Below, one piece after another: positions 45,428-53,802 of a stretch of DNA of 64,000 nucleotides. Location of the stretch: assembly GCF_958431955.1 (NCBI RefSeq), contig NZ_CAUASN010000002.1, positions 62,001 to 126,000 on the forward strand. Direction: 5' to 3'. A model generated the notes under the pieces. It did no database searches. It was not told where the DNA came from and was given only the letters and a program-made list of their open reading frames with translations. How positions within the stretch are numbered: position 1 is the first letter of the stretch; the number at the start of each line of letters is the position of its first letter. The DNA comes from an uncultured Adlercreutzia sp. GTDB taxonomy: Bacteria; Actinomycetota; Coriobacteriia; Coriobacteriales; Eggerthellaceae. A program made the position numbers and the translations under genes.

Positions 45428-47860
45428 TTAGGCGCGGGCCACTTCGACGAGGTTGGTATGCTGCGGGTTGGCCTTCGCGTAAGGCGACGGGCGGTGGGAC
45501 GTCAGCGTGTTGATGCAGCCGCCGCGGTCCACTTTGTCACCGCTCATATCGGCGTCGTGCCATGCGCCCTGGCCCATGGCCACCGTGCCCGGGATGATGC
45601 GCGGAGTCACCTTCACGACAATCTCCACGGTGCCGCGATCGTTGGTCACGCGCACCGTGTCGCCATCGGCGATGGAGCGCTCCTCGGCATCGAGCGGGTT
45701 CATCCACAGTTCCTGCGGGTTTGCCGCCTTCAGCACCTCAATGCAGCCGTAGGAGGAATGGGTGCGGCCCTTGAAATGGAAGCCCGTCAACTGCAGCGGG
45801 TACTTCTCGGCCAGCGGATCGGCGTAGCCCTCCACCTCGGGGCAGTACACCGGCAGCGGATGGATGAGATCGCCTTCGGCCAGCTCCCAGTCGGCCACGG
45901 TGTCCATGAGGGCCTGGGAGTAGATCTCGATCTTACCCGACGGCGTCTCCAGCGGGTTGGCCTCGGGGTCGTCGCGGAAGTCCTTGAAGGCCACGTGCTC
46001 GCCCTCCGGGCACTGCTTCTTATAGATATGCTGCTCCATCATTTCGTCGAAGGTGGGAGCGTCCGGATCGTCGGGAAGGGCCTGCTCCTCGTAGATGCGA
46101 CGCAGCCAGCCCATCTCGTCGAGCCCTTCAGTGAAGGCATCCTTCTGGCCGAGCCGGTCGGCCACATCGGTGAGCACCGAGTACAGCGTGCGCCGCTCGA
46201 ACTTCGGGGAGGTGATGGCGTCGCCGGCGATGTAGTAGGCCATATTGCCGGCGTACTCGCTCTGGATGATGTTAGGCTGCTCTACCGCCATAAGGTCGGG
46301 CAGCAGGATGTCGGCGTACTTCGCGGAGTCGGTCATGAACGTGTCCCACAGCACGATGAACTCGCACTTCGACTCGTCGGAGAGCACCTCGTGGGCGTGG
46401 TTGATGTCGCCATGCTGGTTGGTCATGCAGTTTCCGGCGTAGTTCCAGATCATCTTGATGGGCACCGAGAGTTTGTCGGCACCGCGCACGCCGTCGCGCA
46501 CGGCTGTCATCTGCTCGCCGTGGTCGACCGCATCAGTCCAGGTGAACGAGGCGATGGACACTTCCACCGGATTGTCCTCGGCCGGCACGCCGAACCAGGC
46601 GGGCATGTAGTAGCCGTCCAGATCGCTGCCGGTGTTACCACCGTTGATGCCCACGTTGCCCGTCAGCACCGCGAGCATGCAGATGGCACGGGCCGTCTGC
46701 TCTCCGTTGCCGCGACGCTGGGGGCCTTTTCCCTGGTAGATGGCGCAGGGCTTGGCCGTGGCAATCTCACGTGCGAGCTCCTCGATGGTGGCGGCGGGCA
46801 CGAGCGTGATGGAGGCGGCCCATTCGGGCGTCTTGGGCGTGGCATCGACGCCCTTGCCGGTGATGTAGTCCACATAGGAGGCACCCGTGCCGCGCAGCTC
46901 CTCGGGCATGGTAGCGTCGTCGTAGCCGATGCAGTAGGTGCTCAGGAAGTCGTGATCCACCAAATCCTCGGTGATCATCACGTAGGCGCAGGCGTCCACG
47001 AGTGCCGCATCGGTACCGGGGCGAATGGCGATCCACTGGTCGGCGTGGACGGCGGCCGTATCGGTGTAGCGCGGATCGATGACGATCACCTTCGCGCCCG
47101 ACTTCTCCAGGCCCTGCATGTAGTGATAGGTGGGGCCGCCACCAGACATCTTCGTCTCGCAGCTGTTGTCGCCGAAGAGCACCACCAGCTTGGAGTTGGC
47201 CACATCCGAATTGCCGTTGGCCGCGCGCCCGCCGTAGAGGAAGGGCAGCGCCTGGGAGATCTGGGCAGAGCTGTAGGAGCCGTAGCGCCCGAGGCAGCCG
47301 CCGTTCATGTTCACCAGGCGGTTGAGGAAGCCGCCGATGTTGCCGGCGTTCACCCCCGACGCATACTGCACATACACCGATTCGGGGCCGTAGGTGCCTA
47401 GGATGCGCTGATACTCGCTGGCAATGGTGTCGATGGCCTCGTCCCAGCTGATCTCCTCGAACTTGCCCTCGCCGCGCTTGCCCACGCGCTTCATGGGCGT
47501 GTTCAGGCGGTCGGGATGGTTGAGCCAACGGCGAATGGAGCGTCCGCGCTGGCAGGCGCGCAGCTGGTGGTCGCCGTACTCGTCGTTGCCGGTGTTGTCG
47601 GTTTCCACCCACTTCACCTCGTCGTCCACCACGTGGAAGCGCAGCGCGCAGCGGGTCTCGCAGTTCACCGAGCAATGACCCCAGCAGATCTTCTCCTCGG
47701 CCGGGGCGGTGTCGGCCAGTTCGGCATCGGCGCCGGTGTCGGCGGCAGGCGCGCAACCGAACAGACCGGCCGTGCCGACGGCGGCAGCGCCGAGGCCAGC
47801 GAGCGCCGAGCCTTTCATGAACGTGCGACGGGACAACGAAAGCTCCTTCGTATTCGTCAT
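45428..47860 (-). CDS. Tat-exported DMSO-reductase-family catalytic subunit (810 aa)
   Basis: ATG 47860 is used because GAGGGAGGGACC precedes it and the Tat motif LSRRTFMKG falls at residues 8-16, followed by a hydrophobic region ending GCAPAAD. Iron-sulfur motif: CSVNCETRC...CQRGRS (about 68-110). Moco-binding features include GSYSSAQ, LFGDNSCETKMSGGG, VIDPRYTDTA, and the C-terminal NDRGTVEIVVKVTPRIIPGTVAMGQGAWH. Fits the DmsA/Dor-like branch of the family. The operon continues with two DmsB, TorD and DmsC. Substrate not determinable. Confidence 0.92.
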   Translation of the reverse strand: MTNTKELSLSRRTFMKGSALAGLGAAAVGTAGLFGCAPAADTGADAELADTAPAEEKICWGHCSVNCETRCALRFHVVDDEVKWVETDNTGNDEYGDHQLRACQRGRSIRRWLNHPDRLNTPMKRVGKRGEGKFEEISWDEAIDTIASEYQRILGTYGPESVYVQYASGVNAGNIGGFLNRLVNMNGGCLGRYGSYSSAQISQALPFLYGGRAANGNSDVANSKLVVLFGDNSCETKMSGGGPTYHYMQGLEKSGAKVIVIDPRYTDTAAVHADQWIAIRPGTDAALVDACAYVMITEDLVDHDFLSTYCIGYDDATMPEELRGTGASYVDYITGKGVDATPKTPEWAASITLVPAATIEELAREIATAKPCAIYQGKGPQRRGNGEQTARAICMLAVLTGNVGINGGNTGSDLDGYYMPAWFGVPAEDNPVEVSIASFTWTDAVDHGEQMTAVRDGVRGADKLSVPIKMIWNYAGNCMTNQHGDINHAHEVLSDESKCEFIVLWDTFMTDSAKYADILLPDLMAVEQPNIIQSEYAGNMAYYIAGDAITSPKFERRTLYSVLTDVADRLGQKDAFTEGLDEMGWLRRIYEEQALPDDPDAPTFDEMMEQHIYKKQCPEGEHVAFKDFRDDPEANPLETPSGKIEIYSQALMDTVADWELAEGDLIHPLPVYCPEVEGYADPLAEKYPLQLTGFHFKGRTHSSYGCIEVLKAANPQELWMNPLDAEERSIADGDTVRVTNDRGTVEIVVKVTPRIIPGTVAMGQGAWHDADMSGDKVDRGGCINTLTSHRPSPYAKANPQHTNLVEVARA

Positions 47861-48131
47861 GGTCCCTCCCTCTCTTCTCTCGAAACAGTATGGAGCATTC
47901 CGGCAACGCCCGACAGAGCGTCGGCGGAACGGTCGGCGGGGGTCTCCTCGGCCTCGCCGACGGGCTGCATCATAGCCCGCTGTGGGCGGAAAGCGTGTCA
48001 CATACTCCGTGTGAATTTCGCGTTATGCCTGTTCATAGCCTTGGGATGCGTCACCTGTTTCCCCGCTCTGCAAAGCGCGCGACCACGCAGGGCGCTATAC
48101 TAAGCAGAGACGAAAAGGGAGGGGGAATCCT

Positions 48132-49835
48132 GTGAGGGCATCGGCATTGCTCAGCCTGCTGCGGCCGAATACGGCCTCGCTCGGCTATGGGCTGTTCCTG
48201 GCCATCAACGCCGCCAGCGTGTGGGGCGGCGTGTTCCCGTTCCTGCCGCTCTCTTTCCAAACCCCCGAGGTGATGCTGTGGTTCTTCGGCGCCGAGTCGC
48301 TGGCCTTTACCCTCACCTTCCTAGCCAGCGCCGCCGGCACCTATTTCTTCCCCGCCGAGACACGGCACTTCATGGTGAAGGCCGTGGCGGTGCCCTACAT
48401 GGGTGGCTGGTGCCTGCTCATCGGCGCCATGTACGCGCGCGGCATCGCGGTGCCTCTGGCGGGCGCGGGAGGAGCGCTGCTCGGCGTGGGGTCGGCCGGC
48501 TTCTACATGCTGTGGCAGCGGCTGTTCGCCAGCCAGGATGCGCGCGAGGGCATGGGCAATCTCATCGCCGGCACGGCCTGGGCGGCGGTGCTGTACTTCG
48601 CGCTGTACCTCATTCCCGTGGCGGTGACGGCCTACCTCATTCCCTGCGTGTTCCTGCCGCTGTTCGGCCTGGCCGTGGTGTTGAAGAGCCGTACCATCGA
48701 CCGCGACCAGCCCATGTTCCAGGACGCGCCGCGCGAGCACCCGCGCACCTACCGCCACGTGCTGTCCACCATCTGGCGCACCGCGCTCAGCCTCGGTACC
48801 CTGGGGTTCTGCACCGGCGTCATGCGGTCGCTGGCCGTGGGAGACCCGGCCGTGGGCACCGTCGTGAACGCGCTTTCCATGGCGGCCTCGTGCGCGGCAG
48901 CCGTGGCGCTGCTCGCCGTGTGGTCCCGTAAGAGCCTGCGCATCAACGTGGCCACAAGCTATCGGCTGTTCTTCCCCGTGGTGACCACGGCGTTTCTGCT
49001 GCTGCCGCTGCTGGGGCCGGGATACGCCGGCGCTCTGGCGGCGGGTCTGTACGCGCTGTGGTCGGTGGCCATCATGCTCATGATGATCCAGTGCGCCCAG
49101 GTGTCGCGCGACGGCGGCATCAACCCGGTGTTCATCTACGGCGCCTTCGGCGGCATCATGTACGGCCTGCACGACGTGGGCTTCATCGGCGGCCGCCTCA
49201 TCGAGTCGCTGCCGTGGGGCGATTTGCCGCTCGGGGGGTTGTCACCGCTCGCCCTCATCACCATCGGGGCGCTGTATCTGCTGGGCATCATGTACTTCGT
49301 CGGCCAGGGAGGCTTCCGCCGCGCCCTGGCCACAGGTGCTCCCGACGAGATCGAGCTTTTGGCGCTGCGTCGACGCGAGGAACGCGGAGCGGCGGCGAGC
49401 TGCCGGACGGGCACACGAGAAGAGGCCGAGCTGGGGAAGGCAGCGGTCGAGGGCGAGGCGAACTGCGTTCAGGAGACGGAGGAGAGGGGCCGCACGCCCC
49501 GCGAGAGCCGCCTGCGCCTCGGAACAGGCGAGCCCCTCCGCAGAGAGGGCGCCGCCCCATCCCGCGACGCACACGAGGCAGAGGCCGCCACCTACCGCGA
49601 TCGCTTCTCGAAGCAGATAGCAGCGGTGCGCGAGAGCTTCGGGCTGTCGGCGCGCGAGGCCGAGGTGGCCGAACTCATCGCCCGCGGCAACACCGTGGCC
49701 CACATCGCCGAGCTGCTGTTCGTGTCGGAGAACACCGTGCGCACCCATTCCAAGCGCATTTACGTGAAGCTCGGCATCCACAAGCGCCAGGAGCTCATCG
49801 AGCTCGTGGAGAGCTTCGACCCCGAGAGCCGGTAG
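48132..49835 (+). CDS. LuxR-family regulator with multi-pass membrane N-terminus (567 aa)
   Basis: About 12 hydrophobic segments fill residues 15-410. A charged linker of 80 residues precedes a LuxR helix-turn-helix: FGLSAREAEVAELIARGNTVAHIAELLFVSENTVRTHSKRIYVKLG (about 496-541). This architecture is a hallmark of Coriobacteriia regulators. The GTG start follows AAAGGGAGGGGG. It is divergent from the DmsA operon, so it probably senses that system's substrate or redox conditions through the membrane domain and controls the operon. The ligand is unknown. Confidence 0.9.
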   Translation: MRASALLSLLRPNTASLGYGLFLAINAASVWGGVFPFLPLSFQTPEVMLWFFGAESLAFTLTFLASAAGTYFFPAETRHFMVKAVAVPYMGGWCLLIGAMYARGIAVPLAGAGGALLGVGSAGFYMLWQRLFASQDAREGMGNLIAGTAWAAVLYFALYLIPVAVTAYLIPCVFLPLFGLAVVLKSRTIDRDQPMFQDAPREHPRTYRHVLSTIWRTALSLGTLGFCTGVMRSLAVGDPAVGTVVNALSMAASCAAAVALLAVWSRKSLRINVATSYRLFFPVVTTAFLLLPLLGPGYAGALAAGLYALWSVAIMLMMIQCAQVSRDGGINPVFIYGAFGGIMYGLHDVGFIGGRLIESLPWGDLPLGGLSPLALITIGALYLLGIMYFVGQGGFRRALATGAPDEIELLALRRREERGAAASCRTGTREEAELGKAAVEGEANCVQETEERGRTPRESRLRLGTGEPLRREGAAPSRDAHEAEAATYRDRFSKQIAAVRESFGLSAREAEVAELIARGNTVAHIAELLFVSENTVRTHSKRIYVKLGIHKRQELIELVESFDPESR

Positions 49836-49913
49836 ACCGCCGTTTCGCGACGGGGCATGACGCGCGGGCGGAACGCGGGGGACAGGCGCAGCTGCGCTTG
49901 CTACCATGGGGCC

Positions 49914-50618
49914 ATGACGGAAAGGGCAAACATACCGGAAAAGACGCTGCAAGCGCAGCGGCGCTACCTTGTGATGGCGTCGGCCTGCGTGGTGCTCGCC
50001 GCGCTGGCGGCCGCGGTGCTAGTGCTGCCCGAGCTGCCCGTGGCCGACGCGGGTGGCGCGGGCGGCGCAGCGGCAGCGGGGATGACGGCCAGCGACGCAC
50101 TCGGGGCTGGGGCGGCTGGCGCACTCGGGGTCGCCGCCTGCCCGCAGTGGCTCTACCTCGTGGGAACCTGCGTGCTCGTGGCCGTGGTGGAAGAGCTCGT
50201 CTTCCGTGGCCTGCTCTTGCGCGCGGTGCGGCGCGCATGTGGCCCCAAGGCCACCATCGTCGTGACGGCCGCCGTGTTCGCCGCCTTGCACGGGCTGCCC
50301 ATCGGCATCGAGGGCGCCCCGGCCGCCGAGGTGGTCGCCGCGTCGCTTGCCCTGAAGTTTTTGGAGGCCCTCGCCTTCGGCATCGTGCTGGCCGCCCTAC
50401 TCTTCCGGGGCGGCACGCTACCCCTCGTCATCGCGCTGCACGCGGTATTCGACATCATCTACTTTGCCGGCCCCGTGCTCATCGGCGGCGACTTCCCCGC
50501 CACCTACGTGGCCACCACCCCCGCCGGCTTCGCCTCCCTGGCCGCAGCAACCCTCATCCTGGCCATCCCCGCCGTCCGCGCCCTTCGCTTCCCCACAAGC
50601 AGCTTGAAGCTGGATTAG
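49914..50618 (+). CDS. CPBP-family intramembrane metalloprotease (234 aa)
   Basis: Membrane-embedded glutamic/metal protease of the Rce1/CPBP type. Conserved motifs: EELVFRGLLLRAV (catalytic EE-x3-R, about 93-105), a His in AALHGLPIG (about 125) and the final HAVFDIIYF (about 175). Hydrophobic segments surround each. ATG 49914 is the first in-frame start after the regulator; 57 bases upstream another ATG is in poorer context. Often linked with bacteriocin immunity or prenyl-peptide processing; no such neighbour is visible here. Confidence 0.85.
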   Translation: MTERANIPEKTLQAQRRYLVMASACVVLAALAAAVLVLPELPVADAGGAGGAAAAGMTASDALGAGAAGALGVAACPQWLYLVGTCVLVAVVEELVFRGLLLRAVRRACGPKATIVVTAAVFAALHGLPIGIEGAPAAEVVAASLALKFLEALAFGIVLAALLFRGGTLPLVIALHAVFDIIYFAGPVLIGGDFPATYVATTPAGFASLAAATLILAIPAVRALRFPTSSLKLD

Positions 50619-50710
50619 CGGTCGCCCCAAGGGAGAGTGCGCAATCCACCGTGTTCGACATGCTCATGTCCAGCCCTACCCGCCTTGGGCTAATCCCAAA
50701 CTCAAACCAG

Positions 50711-51361
50711 CTACGGAAGCTCCAACATGTTCTCGCTTGCGGTTTTGCGAATTCGCTGTTGCCTCTCCTGCGAAAGCGACCCAATATATGTTCGCAACGC
50801 TTCGAGCTCAGACGGCTTCCCCTGAAGGTAAGCCAGGAGAAGCCGTACCGCCTCAATATCCTTCGGCCTCTTAGATGCAGGTCTCCTATCTTTATTGATA
50901 TAGAGCTTGTGACAAAGATAGGAGGCGGGAGTGGGCACTTTTATGTCATAGCCCTTCGCCGCAACGAACATGGGCCTCAACATATCCATGTTAGCAAGCT
51001 TCTCGGCAACCACCTCGGTGTTTGGAATTCTTGCGAGGCCCGGCCCCGATCCAAGCTGGCTCGTCAGGAATTCTACCTCGATACCTTCCTTGTAAAACGC
51101 CCGCAAACAGCCGCCCTCGGTCGGGGCAAGAAAGCCCGCCTGCTCCATTTCAGCCCCCAGGCATTCACTGCCATCGACCTCAAAGTAGGGGTTGCCATAA
51201 AGAACATCGATGTCGTGGGATTTTAAGTTCGGAAGATAGTCATCGTCAAAGTAAAATGTGTAGAGGTATTCCGCCCAGCTGCCGACGATCATTACATAGG
51301 GCAGCAAGTGGGCAGCTTTCAGGGTGCGCACCAAATCCCAGAATATGTCTTCATGCCTCAC
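50711..51361 (-). CDS. Nucleotidyltransferase-fold protein, likely toxin component (216 aa)
   Basis: GTG 51361 follows GGGGAGGAATC and overlaps the upstream gene by 11 bases. Residues 20-50 show a nucleotidyltransferase signature: IVGSWAEYLYTFY, then SHDIDVLYG, supplying the G-S and D-x-D elements. Near the C-terminus is KDIEAVRLLLAYLQ, preceded by the SYLCHKLYINKDRRP stretch seen in AbiEii/NTP_transf_8-type proteins. The base composition is visibly less G/C-rich than the flanks, suggesting recent acquisition. Probably the toxin-like partner of the 51351-51674 gene. Confidence 0.7.
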   Translation of the reverse strand: MRHEDIFWDLVRTLKAAHLLPYVMIVGSWAEYLYTFYFDDDYLPNLKSHDIDVLYGNPYFEVDGSECLGAEMEQAGFLAPTEGGCLRAFYKEGIEVEFLTSQLGSGPGLARIPNTEVVAEKLANMDMLRPMFVAAKGYDIKVPTPASYLCHKLYINKDRRPASKRPKDIEAVRLLLAYLQGKPSELEALRTYIGSLSQERQQRIRKTASENMLELP

Positions 51362-51674
51362 GATTCCTCCCCAGCGCCTTCTCGATAAAAGCATGCTCAC
51401 GCTTCAACCGCCTGAGAACAGCCTCTAGCGATCTCCGGCGTTCCACCTTACGGCGAAGCTCATCGCCCACTTTGCCCTCGGAGCCCACATATTCGGTAAC
51501 CACCTTATCGCCGTCACGAAACTTCAGGTAGCAGTAGGGGCGCCCCCGGCGCATCTTCACCGCGACGCTGCCCCGGGGAAGCGCTGCGATCTCGCGGGCG
51601 TAAGCAGACTGAGACCGCTCGTTTCTCGCCAATTCCTCAGCAAGGGTATCCCTTATGATATTTGTCTCGCTCAT
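51351..51674 (-). CDS. Small partner protein of the nucleotidyltransferase, antitoxin-like (107 aa)
   Basis: First gene of the pair; ATG 51674. The sequence begins with a helix (TLAEELARNERSQSAYAREIAAL) then LPRGSVAVKMRRGRPYCYLKFRDGDKVVTEYVG, a pattern of small DUF6788-like proteins (L-P-x-G-S ... Y-x-Y-L ... Y-[VL]-G), and ends with a basic helix (RRKVERRRSLEAVLRRLKREHAF). It could be a DNA-binding antitoxin. Its promoter is framed by a perfect inverted repeat, typical of autoregulated TA operons. Confidence 0.6.
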   Translation of the reverse strand: MSETNIIRDTLAEELARNERSQSAYAREIAALPRGSVAVKMRRGRPYCYLKFRDGDKVVTEYVGSEGKVGDELRRKVERRRSLEAVLRRLKREHAFIEKALGRNREA

Positions 51675-51681
51675 GTCGTGA

Positions 51682-51727
51682 ATGTTGCCCCACAAAAGTT
51701 CGATTGTCAATAGCTTGTGGGGCAACA
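51682..51727 (-). promoter_or_regulatory. Promoter and operator of the nucleotidyltransferase pair
   Basis: TGTTGCCCCACAA (51683-51695) and TTGTGGGGCAACA (51715-51727) are a perfect 13-bp inverted repeat. Between them the minus strand reads TTGACA (forward 51705-51710); 17 bases downstream is CAACAT (forward 51682-51687), a weak -10 formed by the left arm. A protein dimer on the repeat would block the promoter, so the operon is probably autoregulated. The transcript would begin close to the ATG at 51674, giving a very short leader. Confidence 0.72.
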
Positions 51728-51752
51728 CTTGTACACACAACGCCCTTCCATC

Positions 51753-51784
51753 AAAAAAGCCCGCGCCTTGGGTGTGGCGCGGGC
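51753..51784 (-). terminator. Terminator of the flavoprotein reductase gene
   Basis: GGCGCGGGC (forward 51776-51784) pairs with GCCCGCGCC (51759-51767) over an eight-base loop. On the minus strand the stem is followed by T6 (forward A6, 51753-51758). It lies 52 bases after the stop of the gene ending at 51837. Confidence 0.9.
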
Positions 51785-51836
51785 CTGGGAGCGGCGGGGC
51801 TCAGGGGAGGGAGAGCGCCCCGCCTTCGAGAGGCGC

Positions 51837-53567
51837 TTAGGCTTCCTTGCCGCCGAGCACCTGACCGATGGTGTAGCCCATCAGGCAGTTGCGGGTATGC
51901 GAGAGGCAGTTCAGATTGTGCGGGTAGGTGTTGTAGAACATGCCGCCCGACACAATACCGGCCGCGAACAGGCCCTCGATGGGCTGGCGATCGCGATCGA
52001 GCACGCGGCAGGCCGTGTCCACCAGCAGGCCGCCCGCGGTGCACAAGCCGTCGGCATACTCCTTGGTGGCGTAGAACGGCGGCGTGTCGATGGTCATCAT
52101 CATCTCGCCGGGGAAGTTGAAGTCCTCGTCCTTGCCGGCGGCGGCCATCTCGTTCCAGCGGTTGATAGTGGCCACGAACTCGTCAGCGGGAACCTCCATG
52201 AGCTCGGCCAACTCCTCCAGCGTGTCGGCCTTCAGGGCGTTCTCGCTCGTGGCGGCGCCGACCCACACCTCCTTGGGACCGTAGCACGACGAGCTCGGCG
52301 TCCAGATCTTATCGATCTTCTCGCCGATGGCGCTATCGACCACGTAGAAGTCGTAGGTGCCGGGCTGGGCCTGAATGGCCATGGCCAGATGCCCGTAGGG
52401 CTCGTACTCGGGCGTGAAGCGGCGGCCGAGCTTGTTCACGCGCAGGTAGGGCATAAGCTGCTCGGGGTCGAGCATGATCGGCTGCGGGAACTCGTCCTCG
52501 GCGGCGCCCACGGCCACGCCCATCTGCAGGCCGTCGCCGGTGTTGCCGAACGCGCCCGTGAGCCACGCCCCCGGCACGCCGCGCGGACGGCAGCGCTCCT
52601 TGAGCATCTGCTGGTTGAACTCGTAGCCGCCCGTGGCGAGCACCACGCCCTTGGCGCAGTTGTACTGCTCGTAGCCGCCCTCGCCCTTCACGATAACGCC
52701 CGTCACCTTGCCGGCGTCGTCGGTCACCAGCTGGCAAGCCGGCGTGTTGAAGCGGATCTCCACCCCGGCCTCGGTCAGAATGCCCGCTAGAATGTCGGCC
52801 AGCTCGCCCGGCGGGTACGGCAGATTCAGCGACGTGTTCCACGAGCGCGACAGGGAGGTCTTGTCCCACTCGTCGCGGAAGTCGGGGAAGTCGCCGGCGG
52901 CGAAGGTGAGCGGGTAATCGTCCAGGTTCTGGTTGTCGAAGTGGCTGATGTACCAGTCCACCGCCTCGCCGTTCTTCTCCAGGAAGTGCTTGAACAGCGT
53001 CATGTCGCCCTGGAAGGCGTTGTCGATCATGGCGTCGGCGATCCACGCATCGGTGTCGTAGGTCATGCCCCAGTGCTCGTGCAGCTTGGAGTTGGTGCCG
53101 CCGATAGTGGCGGAGTTGTAGTTGCCGCGGTTCTGCTTCTCCACGGCCACCACCTTCAACCCCTGCTCGGCGCAGGAGAGCGCCGCCGCGTCGCCCGCGG
53201 GGCCCAGGCCGCACACCACCACGTCCACATCGTGGGTAGCGGTGATCTCGTCAGCCGCGATGGGCTCGGCCACGAAGGCGATCTCGCCCTCGCCTGCCGA
53301 TCCCACTTCCACTTCCTCTACCACAGGCCACACGGCCTTCGAGGGGTCGGTGGTCTGCATGGCGCCGGTGGCGGCCATGGCATCGCCGGCTGCGGCTCCC
53401 GCCGCATCGCCCGCGGCCTCGCCCGATGCCTGCGGCGCGCAACCGGAAAGCCCGGCCACGGCAGCAGCGCCGGCGGCCAGGGCGGCGCCCGACAGGAAGC
53501 CGCGGCGGCTCACACCGCGCCGGGCTTCCGACAGATTGGCTTGCGTCGTGTTCTTCTCGTTTTCCAT
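51837..53567 (-). CDS. Tat-exported FAD-dependent reductase, fumarate-reductase-like (576 aa)
   Basis: Flavoprotein of the fumarate reductase/urocanate reductase superfamily. ATG 53567 follows GGAGGGAG; the Tat motif VSRRGFLSG lies near residue 20, and the hydrophobic segment ends GLSGCAPQ (lipobox-like Cys). The FAD ADP-binding fold is VDVVVCGLGPAGDAAALSCAEQGLKVVAVEK (about 117-147); GVVLATGGYEFN and CTAGGLLVDTACRVLDRDRQPIEGLFAAGIVSGG are family segments. It has no covalent heme domain. Eggerthellaceae use such enzymes on many small molecules, including drugs and bile acids; the substrate here is unknown. Confidence 0.9.
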   Translation of the reverse strand: MENEKNTTQANLSEARRGVSRRGFLSGAALAAGAAAVAGLSGCAPQASGEAAGDAAGAAAGDAMAATGAMQTTDPSKAVWPVVEEVEVGSAGEGEIAFVAEPIAADEITATHDVDVVVCGLGPAGDAAALSCAEQGLKVVAVEKQNRGNYNSATIGGTNSKLHEHWGMTYDTDAWIADAMIDNAFQGDMTLFKHFLEKNGEAVDWYISHFDNQNLDDYPLTFAAGDFPDFRDEWDKTSLSRSWNTSLNLPYPPGELADILAGILTEAGVEIRFNTPACQLVTDDAGKVTGVIVKGEGGYEQYNCAKGVVLATGGYEFNQQMLKERCRPRGVPGAWLTGAFGNTGDGLQMGVAVGAAEDEFPQPIMLDPEQLMPYLRVNKLGRRFTPEYEPYGHLAMAIQAQPGTYDFYVVDSAIGEKIDKIWTPSSSCYGPKEVWVGAATSENALKADTLEELAELMEVPADEFVATINRWNEMAAAGKDEDFNFPGEMMMTIDTPPFYATKEYADGLCTAGGLLVDTACRVLDRDRQPIEGLFAAGIVSGGMFYNTYPHNLNCLSHTRNCLMGYTIGQVLGGKEA

Positions 53568-53669
53568 AGGTACTCCCTCCAATGACTCAGGGTCCCCCGG
53601 CAACCGCATCGGCCGGGCCGCGGTCTCTCAAACGCGTGGACCTCATGAGCCGCAAGTGTGGCATCCGCT

Positions 53670-53714
53670 GCGGGAAATCGCATCTTCCGAAACGGGAGAT
53701 TTTTGCATTCCCGC
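53670..53714. promoter_or_regulatory. Inverted repeat between the divergent reductase and regulator genes
   Basis: GCGGGAA (53670-53676) and TTCCCGC (53708-53714) form a perfect seven-base inverted repeat with a 31-base spacer inside the 235-base divergent region. It is a candidate binding site for the LuxR regulator at 53803. No well-matched -35/-10 pair was identified. Confidence 0.3.
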
Positions 53715-53802
53715 TGTTCAGAAGCACTGTATTACTGCAAGTTCCTCCCCTCTTTACCTCATTAGTGCGATAGGATGTTCCCGTGCAAGCAAGGGAGGAA
53801 GC

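Noticed and set aside
45161..47401. Long plus-strand frame opposite the second DmsA/DmsB genes
   Set aside because: Same reason: the minus-strand genes have Tat signals, iron-sulfur and Moco motifs; the plus frame is a shadow of G/C-biased third positions.
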